Below are positions 17,467 through 26,543 of a DNA stretch of 64,000 nt, one piece after another (position 1 is the first letter of the stretch; every line of letters begins with the position of its first letter). Where the stretch lies: contig NZ_FONV01000004.1 of assembly GCF_900113015.1 (NCBI RefSeq), forward strand, positions 1-64,000. Direction: 5' to 3'. Under the pieces are notes generated by a model. It was not told the origin of the DNA, searched no databases, and was given only the letters and a program-made list of their open reading frames with translations. Position numbers and translations under genes: made by a program. Source of the DNA: Actinoplanes philippinensis. GTDB taxonomy: Bacteria; Actinomycetota; Actinomycetes; Mycobacteriales; Micromonosporaceae.

Positions 17467-18291
17467 GTGCACGACGACCCGGCCGGGCTCGACGACCTCG
17501 CCCGCCGCCTGCTGCCCCATCTGGCAGGCGGCGCGGCGGCGTCCCGGCTGCGCCGGACCATCGCACCGACAGATCCGCGGGCCCTGGTCCGCGCTCTGCT
17601 CACGGTCCGCGATCCCGGGCCTTTCGAACCCGAGGTGGTACGGCTACTCGACTCGTGGCTGTCCGGCGAACGGGCAGCCCGTGGCGTGGTGAACGGCGCG
17701 GCGCTGCCCAGCATCGCCGAGGACCATCCGGGCACCGGATATCCGGCGGCCGCGTCGACAGTGCTGTGGGAGGGCGACATCACCACCCTGGCCGTCGACG
17801 CGATCGTCAACGCCGCCAACCCGGGGCTGCTGGGCTGCTTCCAGCCGTCGCACCGCTGCGTCGACAACGTGATCCACGCCGCCGCCGGGCCCCGGCTGCG
17901 CGCGGACTGCCACGCCATCGTCACCGCCCAGGGCCACCCGGAACCGGCCGGCCGCGCGCAGATCACCCCGGGCCATCACCTACCGGCCCGGTATGTGCTG
18001 CACACTGTCGGCCCGGTGGTGACGGGACCGGTGACGGCCGCGCACGAGGCGACGCTCGTCTCGTCGTACCGCCGCTGTCTCGATCTGGCGATGTCGCACG
18101 GTCTGCGGTCGGTCGCCTTCTGCTCGATCAGCACCGGCCTCTACGGATACCCGCGAGAGGCCGCCGCGCGCCTGGCCCTGGCCACGGTCGCCGACTGGCT
18201 CGCGACCCGTCCCGGCGGGGTGGACCGGGTCGTCTTCGACGTGTTCGGCGCCGATGACCTCAACCTCTTCCGCCGATTGATCGGAGGGTGA
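17467..18291 (+). CDS. zinc-dependent macrodomain ADP-ribosyl hydrolase
   Basis: A 274-residue protein with a helical N-terminal extension (about 1-95) and a macrodomain (about 96-272). The NAAN motif (about 116-119) is followed by LGCFQPSHRCVDNVIHAAAG, the signature of the zinc-type macrodomains that act with class M sirtuins; Cys124, His129 and Cys131 are the expected zinc ligands. Such enzymes remove ADP-ribose from modified proteins. GTG 17467 begins five bases after the SnoaL gene and nine bases before the sirtuin gene ATG, so the three are one transcript. This is the eraser of the adjacent writer. Confidence 0.9.
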   Translation: MHDDPAGLDDLARRLLPHLAGGAAASRLRRTIAPTDPRALVRALLTVRDPGPFEPEVVRLLDSWLSGERAARGVVNGAALPSIAEDHPGTGYPAAASTVLWEGDITTLAVDAIVNAANPGLLGCFQPSHRCVDNVIHAAAGPRLRADCHAIVTAQGHPEPAGRAQITPGHHLPARYVLHTVGPVVTGPVTAAHEATLVSSYRRCLDLAMSHGLRSVAFCSISTGLYGYPREAAARLALATVADWLATRPGGVDRVVFDVFGADDLNLFRRLIGG

Positions 18292-18300
18292 CCCGTACCC

Positions 18301-19152
18301 ATGAATGATCTGACAACCCTCCGGCGATGGATCGCCGGCGCCGACCGCATCCTCGTCGGCGCCGGCGCCGGCCTCTCGGTCGCCGCCGGTTACGACTACG
18401 GTGACGAGACCAGGTTCGCCGAACTCTTCCCCGCCCTGCGCCGGCGCGGGCTGCGGGCCCGCTACCAGCTGATCGGCCGGCGCCTGCCGCCGCCGCTGAT
18501 GTGGGGGTACTGGGGCACGCACGTCGCCGACATCCGGTTCGGACCCGGCGGCCACGACGTCTACCAGCGGCTTCGCGAGCTGGTCGGTGACCGCGACCAC
18601 TTCGTGACGACCAGCAACGTCGACGGGCTGTTCGCACGCAACGGCTTCGGCCCGGAGCGGATCTTCACCCCGCAGGGCGACTACGCCCGGTATCAGTGCG
18701 AGACGCCGTGCACCGGACAGACCTGGGACAGCCGGCCGATCATCGACGCGGCCGTGGCCGCCTACGACCCGGCGACCGGCGAGGTCACCGACCCGGCGGC
18801 GATCCCGGCCTGCCCGAACTGCGGTGGCGAGGTGTTCCTCAACGTCCGCAAGGGCCCCGAGTTCCTGATCGACCCCTACCTGCCGGCCGGACGCCGCCTG
18901 CAGCAGTGGCTGTCCACGACCGGCCCGGCACAGCGGTTGCTGGTGCTCGACATCGGCAGCGGCTTCAACACGCCCGGCGTGATCCGCCGCCCGATGGAAC
19001 GCGTCGCCGCCGCCCACCCGCACGGCCGCCTCGTCCGCATCAACCCGCACCACCCGGAGGTGCCCGCCACCCTGGCCGGACGCGCCCTGGGCATCGCCGC
19101 CGACGCCCTCGACGTCCTGTCCGCGTGCGCGAGTCCCCGTGCCCGCGCCTGA
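18301..19152 (+). CDS. class M sirtuin (protein ADP-ribosyltransferase)
   Basis: A 283-residue Sir2-fold protein. The nucleotide site GAGAGLSVAAGY (about 21-31) and the catalytic Asn106 in TTSNVDGLF are present, but the usual catalytic His is Gln125 (TPQGDY), the hallmark of SirTM enzymes that transfer ADP-ribose to proteins instead of deacetylating. Zinc ligands are Cys133, Cys137, Cys171 and Cys174. In other bacteria the partner target is a lipoylated GcvH-like protein; no such gene or lipoate ligase lies here, so the target is unknown. A GGAGGGTGA site precedes ATG 18301. Confidence 0.9.
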   Translation: MNDLTTLRRWIAGADRILVGAGAGLSVAAGYDYGDETRFAELFPALRRRGLRARYQLIGRRLPPPLMWGYWGTHVADIRFGPGGHDVYQRLRELVGDRDHFVTTSNVDGLFARNGFGPERIFTPQGDYARYQCETPCTGQTWDSRPIIDAAVAAYDPATGEVTDPAAIPACPNCGGEVFLNVRKGPEFLIDPYLPAGRRLQQWLSTTGPAQRLLVLDIGSGFNTPGVIRRPMERVAAAHPHGRLVRINPHHPEVPATLAGRALGIAADALDVLSACASPRARA

Positions 19153-19470
19153 CTGAGGGCCGACGGTAAGACCCGGACGGCTCAGGAGCAGAACGCGGCG
19201 TCGGCGGGGCGCCGCCGGGCTGACGCCCATCGCGGCGACCAGCGCGCCGGCGAGCGCCGCCGGACAGGCGGACCAGCCATGAGCTGCCATGACGGCATCG
19301 TCGCAGACCCACGGTCCGGCGATGCCGTCTTTGCCCGGACACCGCGGCGCTCGTTCACCGCGCCGGTGTCCACGGCACCTCCCGGAACGCGCCGCGGACA
19401 CCGATACATCTACGATCTTCACCGGAACCGGCCGGTGCCTCCGGGCGGTCACCAACGGGGAGGATCGATC
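19153..19470. other. intergenic region
   Basis: No gene is supported in these 318 bases. Short minus-strand frames here run antisense into the sirtuin gene and lack family features. The region contains the terminator-like hairpin at 19291-19332 and, near its right end, the promoter and ribosome-binding site (GGGGAGGA) of the next gene. Confidence 0.5.
19291..19332 (+). terminator. terminator after macrodomain-sirtuin genes
   Basis: GACGGCATCG (19291-19300) and CGATGCCGTC (19320-19329) are a perfect 10-bp inverted repeat around a 19-base loop, followed by TTT. It is the only strong inverted repeat between the sirtuin gene and the next one. Confidence 0.6.
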
Positions 19471-19953
19471 ATGGCGCAGGGCGCTTTCGGGTACGGGCAG
19501 CCGGTGGCCACGCCACGCAGCGTGAAAATCGTCGCGGCCGGAGTGGCGCTGCTCGGCATCCTGAACATCATCCGGGTCATCGTGCAGACGGCGCAGACGT
19601 TCGCCGGTGACGAGTGGAGCACCGGGACACGGGCGGTGTTCCTCGCCCTCAACGCGATCCCGTTCGGTGTGTCGGTGTTCTTCGTGCCGCTCGCCCACCA
19701 GATCACCCGGGGCCGCCCGTGGGCGTGGGTCACCGCGATCGTGCTGATCTCGCTGACCACCCTGGCCGGCGCGTTCATGATGCTCATCATGATCGTCGGC
19801 GGGTCTCCGCTGCTGGGGTTGGTCTGGTTCGTCGGGCCGCTGGCCGTGCTGCTGGGGCTGACCGTGCCCCGTTCGGTGCGCGGCTTCTTCCCCCGCCGGC
19901 CGGAGCCCGTCCCGTACGCTCCGTACCCGCCGCAGGGCCCGTGGACGTCCTGA
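19471..19953 (+). CDS. four-helix membrane protein
   Basis: A 160-residue protein with four predicted membrane helices (about 20-40, 58-78, 85-108, 112-132) and a short proline-rich C-terminal tail (PRRPEPVPYAPYPPQGPW). No family was recognised. ATG 19471 is preferred because GGGGAGGA lies seven bases upstream; the longer frame beginning at 19279 would include intergenic sequence. The tail resembles those of actinobacterial proteins that interact with the cell surface. It is convergent with the HEAT-like gene and nearly touches it. Confidence 0.75.
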   Translation: MAQGAFGYGQPVATPRSVKIVAAGVALLGILNIIRVIVQTAQTFAGDEWSTGTRAVFLALNAIPFGVSVFFVPLAHQITRGRPWAWVTAIVLISLTTLAGAFMMLIMIVGGSPLLGLVWFVGPLAVLLGLTVPRSVRGFFPRRPEPVPYAPYPPQGPWTS

Positions 19954-19954
19954 G

Positions 19955-20962
19955 TCACCGGGCGTAGGCGGCGAGCCGCTCACGGCCGTGCGGAAGCCCG
20001 TAGTCGCTGACGAGCAGGCTGACGTTCACGAACTCCGCGTCGTCGTAGCGCCAGGCGGACGGCGTGCCCGCCAGCGCCCGGACCACCCGCTGCTGACGTG
20101 CGGTCAGCCGGCCGAAGGGGGTACCGGCGGCGACCGGGCCGCGCGGGAACGCCTGCCGCAGCAGGACACCGATCGTGGTCAGGGCGGGTTCGGCGCTGAC
20201 GTGCTGCAGACGGTCGAGGGCGGGATCGAGCACATCCCCGCCGATCGACTCCAGGGACAGCAGCGCGAGCCCGCCCAGGTCCCCGCCCAGGTAGGCAACG
20301 GTGTCCGCACCGTCCACGCCGGCGCGGTCCCGGCCGCCCGCCGCCCAGCGGAGCAGCTCGCCCGAGGGGTCCTCGCCACGGAGGCGGGCCAGGGCGACCG
20401 CCGCCGCCCACCGCATGAGAGGCCGCTCGCCGGTCAGCGCCCGCTCGGCGATCGGGACGCCCTCGGGCCGGCCGACCAGCCCGAGAGCGACGACAGCGGT
20501 CGGCGTGTGCAGCGCGGCCAGGACCGGCACCGACTCGGGGCGGCCCGGATACCAGCCGAGCAGGTACGCCGCCGAGTCCGCCAGCTCGGGATCGGCGGTC
20601 AGCGTGTCCAGCAGCGGAAGCCCCGCACCGACCGCGTCGTAGGCTTTCCCCTCGTCGGCGTCGAGGTCCGCACGGCGCACGCCACCGGGCAGCCAGGCCG
20701 CGTCGTCGCCCACCGCGATCCGGCCGAGCAGATACAACACCAGATCACGGTCGGGCGCCGCCGGATCGGCGACAAGCTCCAGCAACGCCGGTACGGCGGC
20801 GGCGCTCGCCGAATAGCGGTTCCCCTGGTGGGTGATGCTCGCGTACAGCTCCCCGAACGCCTCGAGCCGCCGCTGTCCGTCGGGCGACCGCAGAGCCGCC
20901 AGATTGCCGGGCACGTCCACCGCCGGCCCGTACGCATGCCGCAAAGCCGCCCAGTCGATCAT
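19955..20962 (-). CDS. HEAT-repeat-like protein
   Basis: A 335-residue helical protein with repeated short helix pairs around PALLELVADPAAPDRDLVLYLLGRIAVG, AYLLGWYPGRPESVPVLAALHTPTAVVALGLVGRPEG and RWAAAVALARLRGEDPSGELL. These are HEAT/PBS-lyase-like repeats that usually serve as protein-binding scaffolds. The N-terminus (MIDWAALRHAYGPAVDVPGNL) occurs at the head of a group of actinobacterial HEAT proteins of unknown role. GGAAGG nine bases upstream makes the ATG at 20962 better than the one at 20971. It diverges from the next gene. Confidence 0.7.
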   Translation of the reverse strand: MIDWAALRHAYGPAVDVPGNLAALRSPDGQRRLEAFGELYASITHQGNRYSASAAAVPALLELVADPAAPDRDLVLYLLGRIAVGDDAAWLPGGVRRADLDADEGKAYDAVGAGLPLLDTLTADPELADSAAYLLGWYPGRPESVPVLAALHTPTAVVALGLVGRPEGVPIAERALTGERPLMRWAAAVALARLRGEDPSGELLRWAAGGRDRAGVDGADTVAYLGGDLGGLALLSLESIGGDVLDPALDRLQHVSAEPALTTIGVLLRQAFPRGPVAAGTPFGRLTARQQRVVRALAGTPSAWRYDDAEFVNVSLLVSDYGLPHGRERLAAYAR

Positions 20963-21004
20963 CCGTGCCATCCTTCCAGCACCACGGACCCGCGAGGAGT
21001 GAGA

Positions 21005-21709
21005 GTGTCAGACCACCATCGGCCGGGCCGGCAGGTGAGCCGCGCGGCGTTCGACAGGTTGTTCCGCGACGGCAGCGCGGCCGTGTCCACCGGCGAGCAT
21101 CGGGTGCAGTCGCCGCCTGTGGAGGGCGGCTTCCGCTGGGGGCTGTCCGCGCTGCTGCCTCCGGACCCCACCGCCGCCGCCACCCTGGACCGGGTGGCGC
21201 ACGAGGCGGCCGCAGCGGCCGGCGGACGGCACTGGATCACTGGCGCCGCGGCCACCTCGCACCTGACGTTGCGTTCGCTGGAGCCGTGGCGGGCGGTGAT
21301 CGAGGACGGCGACCCGCTCGTGAACCGCTATGCCGTCGCGCTCGGAGAAGCGGTACGAGGCATCGGCCCGCTGACGTTCACGGTGACCGGCCTGACCCTG
21401 ACGCCCGGGTCGGTGATGGCGTGCGCGGTGCCGGCCGACGACAGAGCCGACCGGCTCGCCGACGCCTACGGGACGGCGCTCGGCGCGGACGGCTGGCACG
21501 AGAACGAGTTCACCAGGGACTTCTGGTATCTCAATCTGCTGCATTTCGCCGAGCCGGTCGAGAACCCGGACCGGCTCATCGCCTGGGTGGCCGGCCGCCG
21601 CGATCGGGAGATCACGACGGTCGTCGTCGGCGAGGTGCGGCTCACCCGGTGGGGCTTCGCCGGCAGCGGCATGGTGCCGCACGTGGTCGCGGCGTCGCCG
21701 CTGACCTGA
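21005..21709 (+). CDS. 2H-phosphoesterase-like protein
   Basis: A 234-residue soluble protein with a first histidine motif SHLTLRSLEPW at about residue 90, typical of 2'-5' RNA ligase/2H phosphoesterases, but the second expected H-x-T/S motif is not convincingly present (WYLNLLHFAEP is at that position). It may be a degenerate or diverged family member. GTG 21005 follows GAGGAGTGA and gives the natural start; a longer frame to 19988 only runs over the antisense of the HEAT-like gene. Function is not certain. Confidence 0.6.
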   Translation: MSDHHRPGRQVSRAAFDRLFRDGSAAVSTGEHRVQSPPVEGGFRWGLSALLPPDPTAAATLDRVAHEAAAAAGGRHWITGAAATSHLTLRSLEPWRAVIEDGDPLVNRYAVALGEAVRGIGPLTFTVTGLTLTPGSVMACAVPADDRADRLADAYGTALGADGWHENEFTRDFWYLNLLHFAEPVENPDRLIAWVAGRRDREITTVVVGEVRLTRWGFAGSGMVPHVVAASPLT

Positions 21710-21715
21710 GGGCGG

Positions 21716-22450
21716 TCACGAGGCGCACGGGGTGGTGTCGATGCGGCAGCCGGCGGGCGCCGCGTCGAGCAGGGTGGCCCCGTGGACCTCGAACGAGATG
21801 GCCACCTGCTCGCCGGCCGGGACCGTGGTGGTCGTGTCGTCGGGGACGAAGGTCCACACCGCCTCGTTCTGAGTGGCGGTCGCCCCCTTCACCTGGTTGA
21901 TCCACAGTGTCGGCCGGGGCAGCGTGACGGTCAGCGTCCACCCGTCGCGGGCGGCGGGGCCGGGGTTGGCGACGGTCACCTCGGTCCGGTAGCCGAGCAG
22001 GCCCACCACGTACGGCGTGGTGGTGTAGGTGGCGGCCAGGGGCGCGGGAGCCTCGCTCGCGCCGCCCGACGGTGACGCCGACCGGGACGCCGCGATGCCC
22101 GCGGCGCGGGACGGCGGTGACGGCGACCCGGCGGGCCGTGTGGCGCCGGCCGGGGTGGGTGACGGCGACGGCGACGGGACGGCCGTCACGGCAGGCCGGT
22201 CCGGCAACCCGGCGGCCTGTTCGGGTTTGACCGAGTCCTGGTACGGCCGGACCACCACCAGCACGACCAGCAGCGCCGTGACCGCCACCGCGGCCAGTGC
22301 CCCGACGATCAGCAGGAACCGTCCGCCCGCCGGCCGTTCGCCGCGGGCCGGGCGGACCTTGGGTTCGGGTGACGGCCCGGTCAGCAGTCCGGTGGCGGCC
22401 CGCCACATCGCGTCGCGGATCACGTCCATCGGGGTGCGCCGCCCGCTCAT
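21716..22450 (-). CDS. membrane-anchored CBM2-like protein
   Basis: A 244-residue protein with a cytoplasmic N-terminus (about 1-45), one membrane helix (about 46-68), a Pro/Ser/Thr-rich linker (about 80-135) and a C-terminal beta domain (about 140-244) resembling carbohydrate-binding module family 2: YTTTPYVVGLLGYRTEVTVANPGPAARDGWTLTVTLP ... WTFVPDDTTTTVPAGEQVAISFEVHG with a final Cys pair. Such domains bind cellulose or other polysaccharides and here would face the cell wall. Its ATG overlaps the stop of the kinase-like gene by four bases (ATGA). It is the last gene of the leftward operon of the dynamin locus. Confidence 0.75.
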   Translation of the reverse strand: MSGRRTPMDVIRDAMWRAATGLLTGPSPEPKVRPARGERPAGGRFLLIVGALAAVAVTALLVVLVVVRPYQDSVKPEQAAGLPDRPAVTAVPSPSPSPTPAGATRPAGSPSPPSRAAGIAASRSASPSGGASEAPAPLAATYTTTPYVVGLLGYRTEVTVANPGPAARDGWTLTVTLPRPTLWINQVKGATATQNEAVWTFVPDDTTTTVPAGEQVAISFEVHGATLLDAAPAGCRIDTTPCAS

Positions 22451-24114
22451 TCGACGACCGTCTGCAGGTCGGCGCGTGGCTCGGCGCCGTTGGCGGGGCG
22501 GCCGGTGACCAGGCTCGGCGGGATGCGGACGGCGGCGACCAGGCCCCCGTCGTAGCCGTTGTGCAGGTGCACGGTGACGTCCTGGCGGGCCGCGAACCGG
22601 CCGGCCGCCCACAGTCCCCACCAGGTGCCGCCGGGCGGCGGATCGGGGGCGGCCATCACCTCGTGCCCGGTGGCCAGGTCGTCGTCGGTCATGCCGGGGC
22701 CGGCGTCGGTGACGGTGAGCAGGTATCCGGCCGTGTCGTGCTCGCCGTCGACGATGATCCGGGAGTCGGCGGGCGCGAAGGTGGCGGCGTTCTCGAGGAG
22801 CTCGGCGAGCAGGTGGACCAGGTCGGTGGTGGCGGTGCCGGCCAGGTACGCCGATGCGACGTCGGCGGTGGTGATCCGGTCCTGGTCGCTGATCTCGGCG
22901 GCGGCGTCGCGCACGACGTCGGTCATCGGCACGAGCCGCTGCCACTGCCGTTCCGGGACGCCGCCGGTGAGGGTGATGCCCTTCTCGACGTTGCGGCGCA
23001 GCCGGGCCCCGAAGTTGGCGGCCCGGTGCAGGTCGGCGGCGGTCTCCTCGTCGCCGGCGCGGCGGGCCAGCGCGTCGAGCAGCCGCATCTGCCGCTGGAG
23101 CAGGCCCTGGTTGCGGCGGTCGAGGTCCTGCAGCAGGCCGCCGGGGCGGTGCCAGGGGCCGGCGGCGACGGTGGTGGCGGTGACGGCTGTCGTGGCGCCG
23201 GCGCCACGGGTCCGGCGGGCGGCGATCAGCAGGCCGAGCAGGGCGACGAGCCCGACGCCGCCGATGGTTCCGGCCCAGACGGTGGCGGTGACGGCGCGTG
23301 GCGTGGCGGCGTCCGCGGCCTCCCGGGTGGCGCTGTCCTGCAGGTCCCAGAGGGCGGTGTTGAGCTCGTTGAACGCCGGGGACCAGGCGGACGGGTCGGG
23401 GATGCCGTCGGAGGAGACGGCGAGCCGGTCCTCGATGCGTTGCAGGCGGATCATCGCCGTGGAGCCGGCGACGTCGCGGTGGCGGCGGGCGGCCGTGTCG
23501 GGCAGGGCGGCGCCGGCGGTGGCGAACAGGACGCGCCGGGCGCCGGCCAGCCGGGTGAGGCTGATCCGGTCGTCGGCGGTCGGGCCGCGGCCGGACGACA
23601 CGGCGGCGAGCAGGGCGTCCTCCTCGGCGAGGATCTCCCGGGAGCGGCTGAGGGCGAGGATGCCGCCGACCGTGGTGTCCTGCGGCGCGGCGCCGGCCGG
23701 GGCGATGACGTCGGTGTACGCGGTGACGGTCTCCCGCCGGTCGAGGCGGCCGGCGTCGACGGAGGCGCGGAGTTCGGCGAGCCCGTTCATGCGGCTGAGC
23801 AGGTCGTCGGCCGTACGGTCGGAGGCTGAGGTGGTGAGGTGGTCGAGCCAGGACCGGTCCGCCTGCCGCAACCGCTCGGCCGCGTCGTCGGTGCGTCCGC
23901 GCTGGGCGGTGAGTTCGAGGATGGGCCGGTCGGTGACCGACAGCCGCCGTTCGGCTTCGAGGGCGAGCACCGCCTCGTCGATGGGCCGGTCGAGCCGGTC
24001 GGCGGTGATCCGGTCGGCGAGGGCCCGGACGGCGGCGGTGACCGCGGGGACGGCGGCGGCGGCCCAGAAGGCGACGAGCAGCACGGCGCCGATCAGGGTG
24101 ATGCGGCGGTTCAC
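22447..24114 (-). CDS. sensor-kinase-like protein, probable pseudokinase
   Basis: A 555-residue membrane protein: helix 1 (about 5-28), an extracytoplasmic domain of helical nitrate/nitrite-sensing type (about 30-270), helix 2 (about 275-300), then a kinase-like part with a HATPase fold (N box HLLAELLENAATFAP and G box DAGPGMT). The phospho-acceptor region aligns to the CvnA-type pattern DHLATRxRRN as AANFGARLRRN, so His is replaced by Asn367; the next His upstream is His363. It may not autophosphorylate. Its GTG start (24114) overlaps the regulator stop by four bases (GTGA). In this operon it is likely to sense an envelope signal for the LAL regulator. Confidence 0.8.
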   Translation of the reverse strand: MNRRITLIGAVLLVAFWAAAAVPAVTAAVRALADRITADRLDRPIDEAVLALEAERRLSVTDRPILELTAQRGRTDDAAERLRQADRSWLDHLTTSASDRTADDLLSRMNGLAELRASVDAGRLDRRETVTAYTDVIAPAGAAPQDTTVGGILALSRSREILAEEDALLAAVSSGRGPTADDRISLTRLAGARRVLFATAGAALPDTAARRHRDVAGSTAMIRLQRIEDRLAVSSDGIPDPSAWSPAFNELNTALWDLQDSATREAADAATPRAVTATVWAGTIGGVGLVALLGLLIAARRTRGAGATTAVTATTVAAGPWHRPGGLLQDLDRRNQGLLQRQMRLLDALARRAGDEETAADLHRAANFGARLRRNVEKGITLTGGVPERQWQRLVPMTDVVRDAAAEISDQDRITTADVASAYLAGTATTDLVHLLAELLENAATFAPADSRIIVDGEHDTAGYLLTVTDAGPGMTDDDLATGHEVMAAPDPPPGGTWWGLWAAGRFAARQDVTVHLHNGYDGGLVAAVRIPPSLVTGRPANGAEPRADLQTVVE

Positions 24115-26543
24115 GCGCTCACCTCGGGCTCGCCGATCAGTTCGCGCAGGCGGCTGAGCAGTTCGTGCCGGTCGCTGCAGCCGAGTCGCTGCCGGATGCG
24201 TGCCATGTGATGCTCCACGGTCTTCGCCGACAGGTAGAGCCGGTCGGCGATCTGTTTGTACGTCATTCCGGCCAGGACCAGCGCTCCGACCTCGCGTTCG
24301 CGGGCGCTGAGCAGTTGCTGGCCGGGGTCGGGCCGGGTGCCGCGGTCCTGCATGTTGCGGGCCGAGTCGAGCAGCAGGGCCATCGCCCGCCGGTCGGAGG
24401 TGCGGATGGCGGCCTGTCCGGCCAGGCGGGCGCCGTCCCAGGCGAGGCCGGCGAGGCTGAGGGTACGGGCGGCGGCGACAACGGATTCCGGGTCGGCGAC
24501 GCCGTCCAGGACGTCGAGCCAGACGGTGGCGGCGTCGGCGAACGCGGCCGCCCAGGTACCGGCGGGGCGGGCGGTGTCCAGATGGGCGGCGTGCCGGCGG
24601 GCGGTGTCCCGGTCGTCGGCGAGGATCGCGGCCTGCAGCCGGTACCAGTGCGGCAGGACGCTCCACACCGGCGGGTCACCGAGGTCGGCGAGCAGGCGGT
24701 CGGCGTCGGCGAGGTGCCCGGCGACCCGGTGCGAGTCGCCGAGCCGGGCGGCGGCGACGGCCAGCTCACCCAGCGGGAGCAGGTTGAACAGCTCCACCGG
24801 CTGGCCGATGAGGGCCTGGCAGGCGTCCGGCCAGGCGCTGCGCAGCCCGACCAGGTCGCCGTTGCGGCGGGCCAGGCCGACGCGCAGGGCGCTGGCGAGC
24901 AGGTCGTCGCGGCCCTGTGCGGCGGTGGCGGCGGTGGTCGTCGCGGGCAGCCGCTGTTCGACGTCGGTGAGCCGGCCGCGCAGCAGCAGCACCCAGCTGC
25001 GCAGCAGGTGGTGGCGGGTGGCCAGCAGCGCGCCGCCGGTGCCGCGGTGCTCGGCGCGGGTGAGCAGGGTGTCGGCGACGTCGAGTTCGGTGCAGTGCAT
25101 GGCCAGCAGCGCGCCGGCGGCGGCGGGGCTGTCCGGCAGCAGGACGGCGGGTCCGGCCGGGTCGATCAGGGTGGCCGCCTGGACCAGGGTGGACAGGGCG
25201 GCGGCGGGTGCGCCGGTGACCGATTCGGCGGTGCCGCGGGCCATCAGGGTCGCGGCGGCGCTCAGCGAGGTGGGTGGGCGGGCGGCGGTGTCGTCCGGCT
25301 GGATCAGGCGTTGCGCGTCGGTGAGGCGGCCGACGGCGATGAGCCCGACGGCGGCGAACCCGTTGGCGACGTCGGTGCCGGCCCACTCGTAGAGGCGTAC
25401 GGCCTGGGCGGTCTGTCCGCGGTGGGCGAGGACGGTGGCGGCGACGTAGGCGGCTTCGGCGCGCTGTTGCGGCGTGCCGGCGGTGAGGACCTGGTCGGTG
25501 AGCCGGGAGGCGTGGTCGAGGTCGCCGGCGAGCGCGGTGGCCAGGGCCCGGCGGGAGCCGGTGGTGCGCCCGGCGCCGGCCGCGGCGGCGAACAGCTCCG
25601 CGGCCAGGGCAGGGTCGTCGCCGAGGGCTTCCTCACCGGCGGCCTCGTAGACGTGGCCGAGTCCGCTGCCGGCGGCGCCGGGGACCAGGCCGGGGGCCGC
25701 GCCGACCCGCAGCAGGGGGCGGACCAGCGGCAGGACCGGGCCGCCGCGGGCCATCTGCAGAGCGGCGAGACGCTGACGTACGTCGATTCGCTGGCTGATC
25801 GGGCCGAGCGCGGCGATCGCGCGGCGGGCCAGCGGGACCAGGGTGCCGTCGGCGGCGAGCATGCCGGTGGCGCGGCCGGCGTCGACGAGCTCGGCCACGT
25901 CGGCGTCGTCGTCGAGGACCGCCGCGACCAGGTCGAACGACAGTCCGGCGCCGGCTTCGACGGCGAGCAGCAGGGTGCGCACGGCCGGGTCGAGCTCGTC
26001 GAGTTCGGCGGCGAACGGGGCGAGCGCGGCGACCGGCACCTGCCGTGGCCCGGCGCCGGCGCCGGCGAGCGCCTCGGCGAGCCGGGTCACGTAGCGCGGG
26101 ATGCCGGCGGTCTGCGCGGCGACCCAGGCGACCAGGTCGTCGCTGGGGGCGCTCAGGTGCCGGGCGATCTCGATGGGGGTGAGCGTGGTCAGGGTGATGG
26201 CGGGACCGCCGCGGCGCAGCGCTTCGAGCAGCCGCAGCAGCTCGGGGCGGCGTGGCCACGGCCGGTGCGCGACGACGATCCGGGCGTCCGGGTGTTCGGC
26301 GTGCGCGCGCAGGTCGTCGAGCTGCTGGGCGGTGAGCAGGTGGGCGTCGTCGATGAGCAGGACGTGGCCGGGGTCGGCGGTGCGTGGCGGCCAGGGGCCG
26401 GTCACGGTCATGCCGGCGCCGCGGTAGGCGTCGGTGAGCTGCCGCAGCAGCGTGGTCTTGCCGTAGCCGCCGGGCGCGGTGACGCCGGCGTGCAGCGGCG
26501 CGGCCGGGTCGGCGGCGACCCGGGCCAGGACGGAGGTGGTCAT
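24111..26543 (-). CDS. LAL-family LuxR regulator (IniR-like)
   Basis: An 810-residue regulator with an N-terminal ATPase domain, Walker A APGGYGKTTL (about 23-32) and Walker B HVLLIDDAH (about 60-68), a long helical TPR-like middle and a C-terminal LuxR helix-turn-helix (about 745-800, SAREREVGALVLAGMTYKQIADRLYLSAKTVEHHMARI). This is the architecture of LAL regulators such as IniR, which in mycobacteria lies divergently to iniBAC and activates it. The same divergent setting here argues for that role. Its ATG overlaps the Hsp70-like stop by four bases (ATGA) and its own stop overlaps the kinase-like gene start (GTGA). Confidence 0.88.
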   Translation of the reverse strand: MTTSVLARVAADPAAPLHAGVTAPGGYGKTTLLRQLTDAYRGAGMTVTGPWPPRTADPGHVLLIDDAHLLTAQQLDDLRAHAEHPDARIVVAHRPWPRRPELLRLLEALRRGGPAITLTTLTPIEIARHLSAPSDDLVAWVAAQTAGIPRYVTRLAEALAGAGAGPRQVPVAALAPFAAELDELDPAVRTLLLAVEAGAGLSFDLVAAVLDDDADVAELVDAGRATGMLAADGTLVPLARRAIAALGPISQRIDVRQRLAALQMARGGPVLPLVRPLLRVGAAPGLVPGAAGSGLGHVYEAAGEEALGDDPALAAELFAAAAGAGRTTGSRRALATALAGDLDHASRLTDQVLTAGTPQQRAEAAYVAATVLAHRGQTAQAVRLYEWAGTDVANGFAAVGLIAVGRLTDAQRLIQPDDTAARPPTSLSAAATLMARGTAESVTGAPAAALSTLVQAATLIDPAGPAVLLPDSPAAAGALLAMHCTELDVADTLLTRAEHRGTGGALLATRHHLLRSWVLLLRGRLTDVEQRLPATTTAATAAQGRDDLLASALRVGLARRNGDLVGLRSAWPDACQALIGQPVELFNLLPLGELAVAAARLGDSHRVAGHLADADRLLADLGDPPVWSVLPHWYRLQAAILADDRDTARRHAAHLDTARPAGTWAAAFADAATVWLDVLDGVADPESVVAAARTLSLAGLAWDGARLAGQAAIRTSDRRAMALLLDSARNMQDRGTRPDPGQQLLSAREREVGALVLAGMTYKQIADRLYLSAKTVEHHMARIRQRLGCSDRHELLSRLRELIGEPEVSA

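Noticed and set aside
22297..23829. A 510-codon plus-strand frame
   Set aside because: Glycine-rich shadow antisense to the kinase-like gene.
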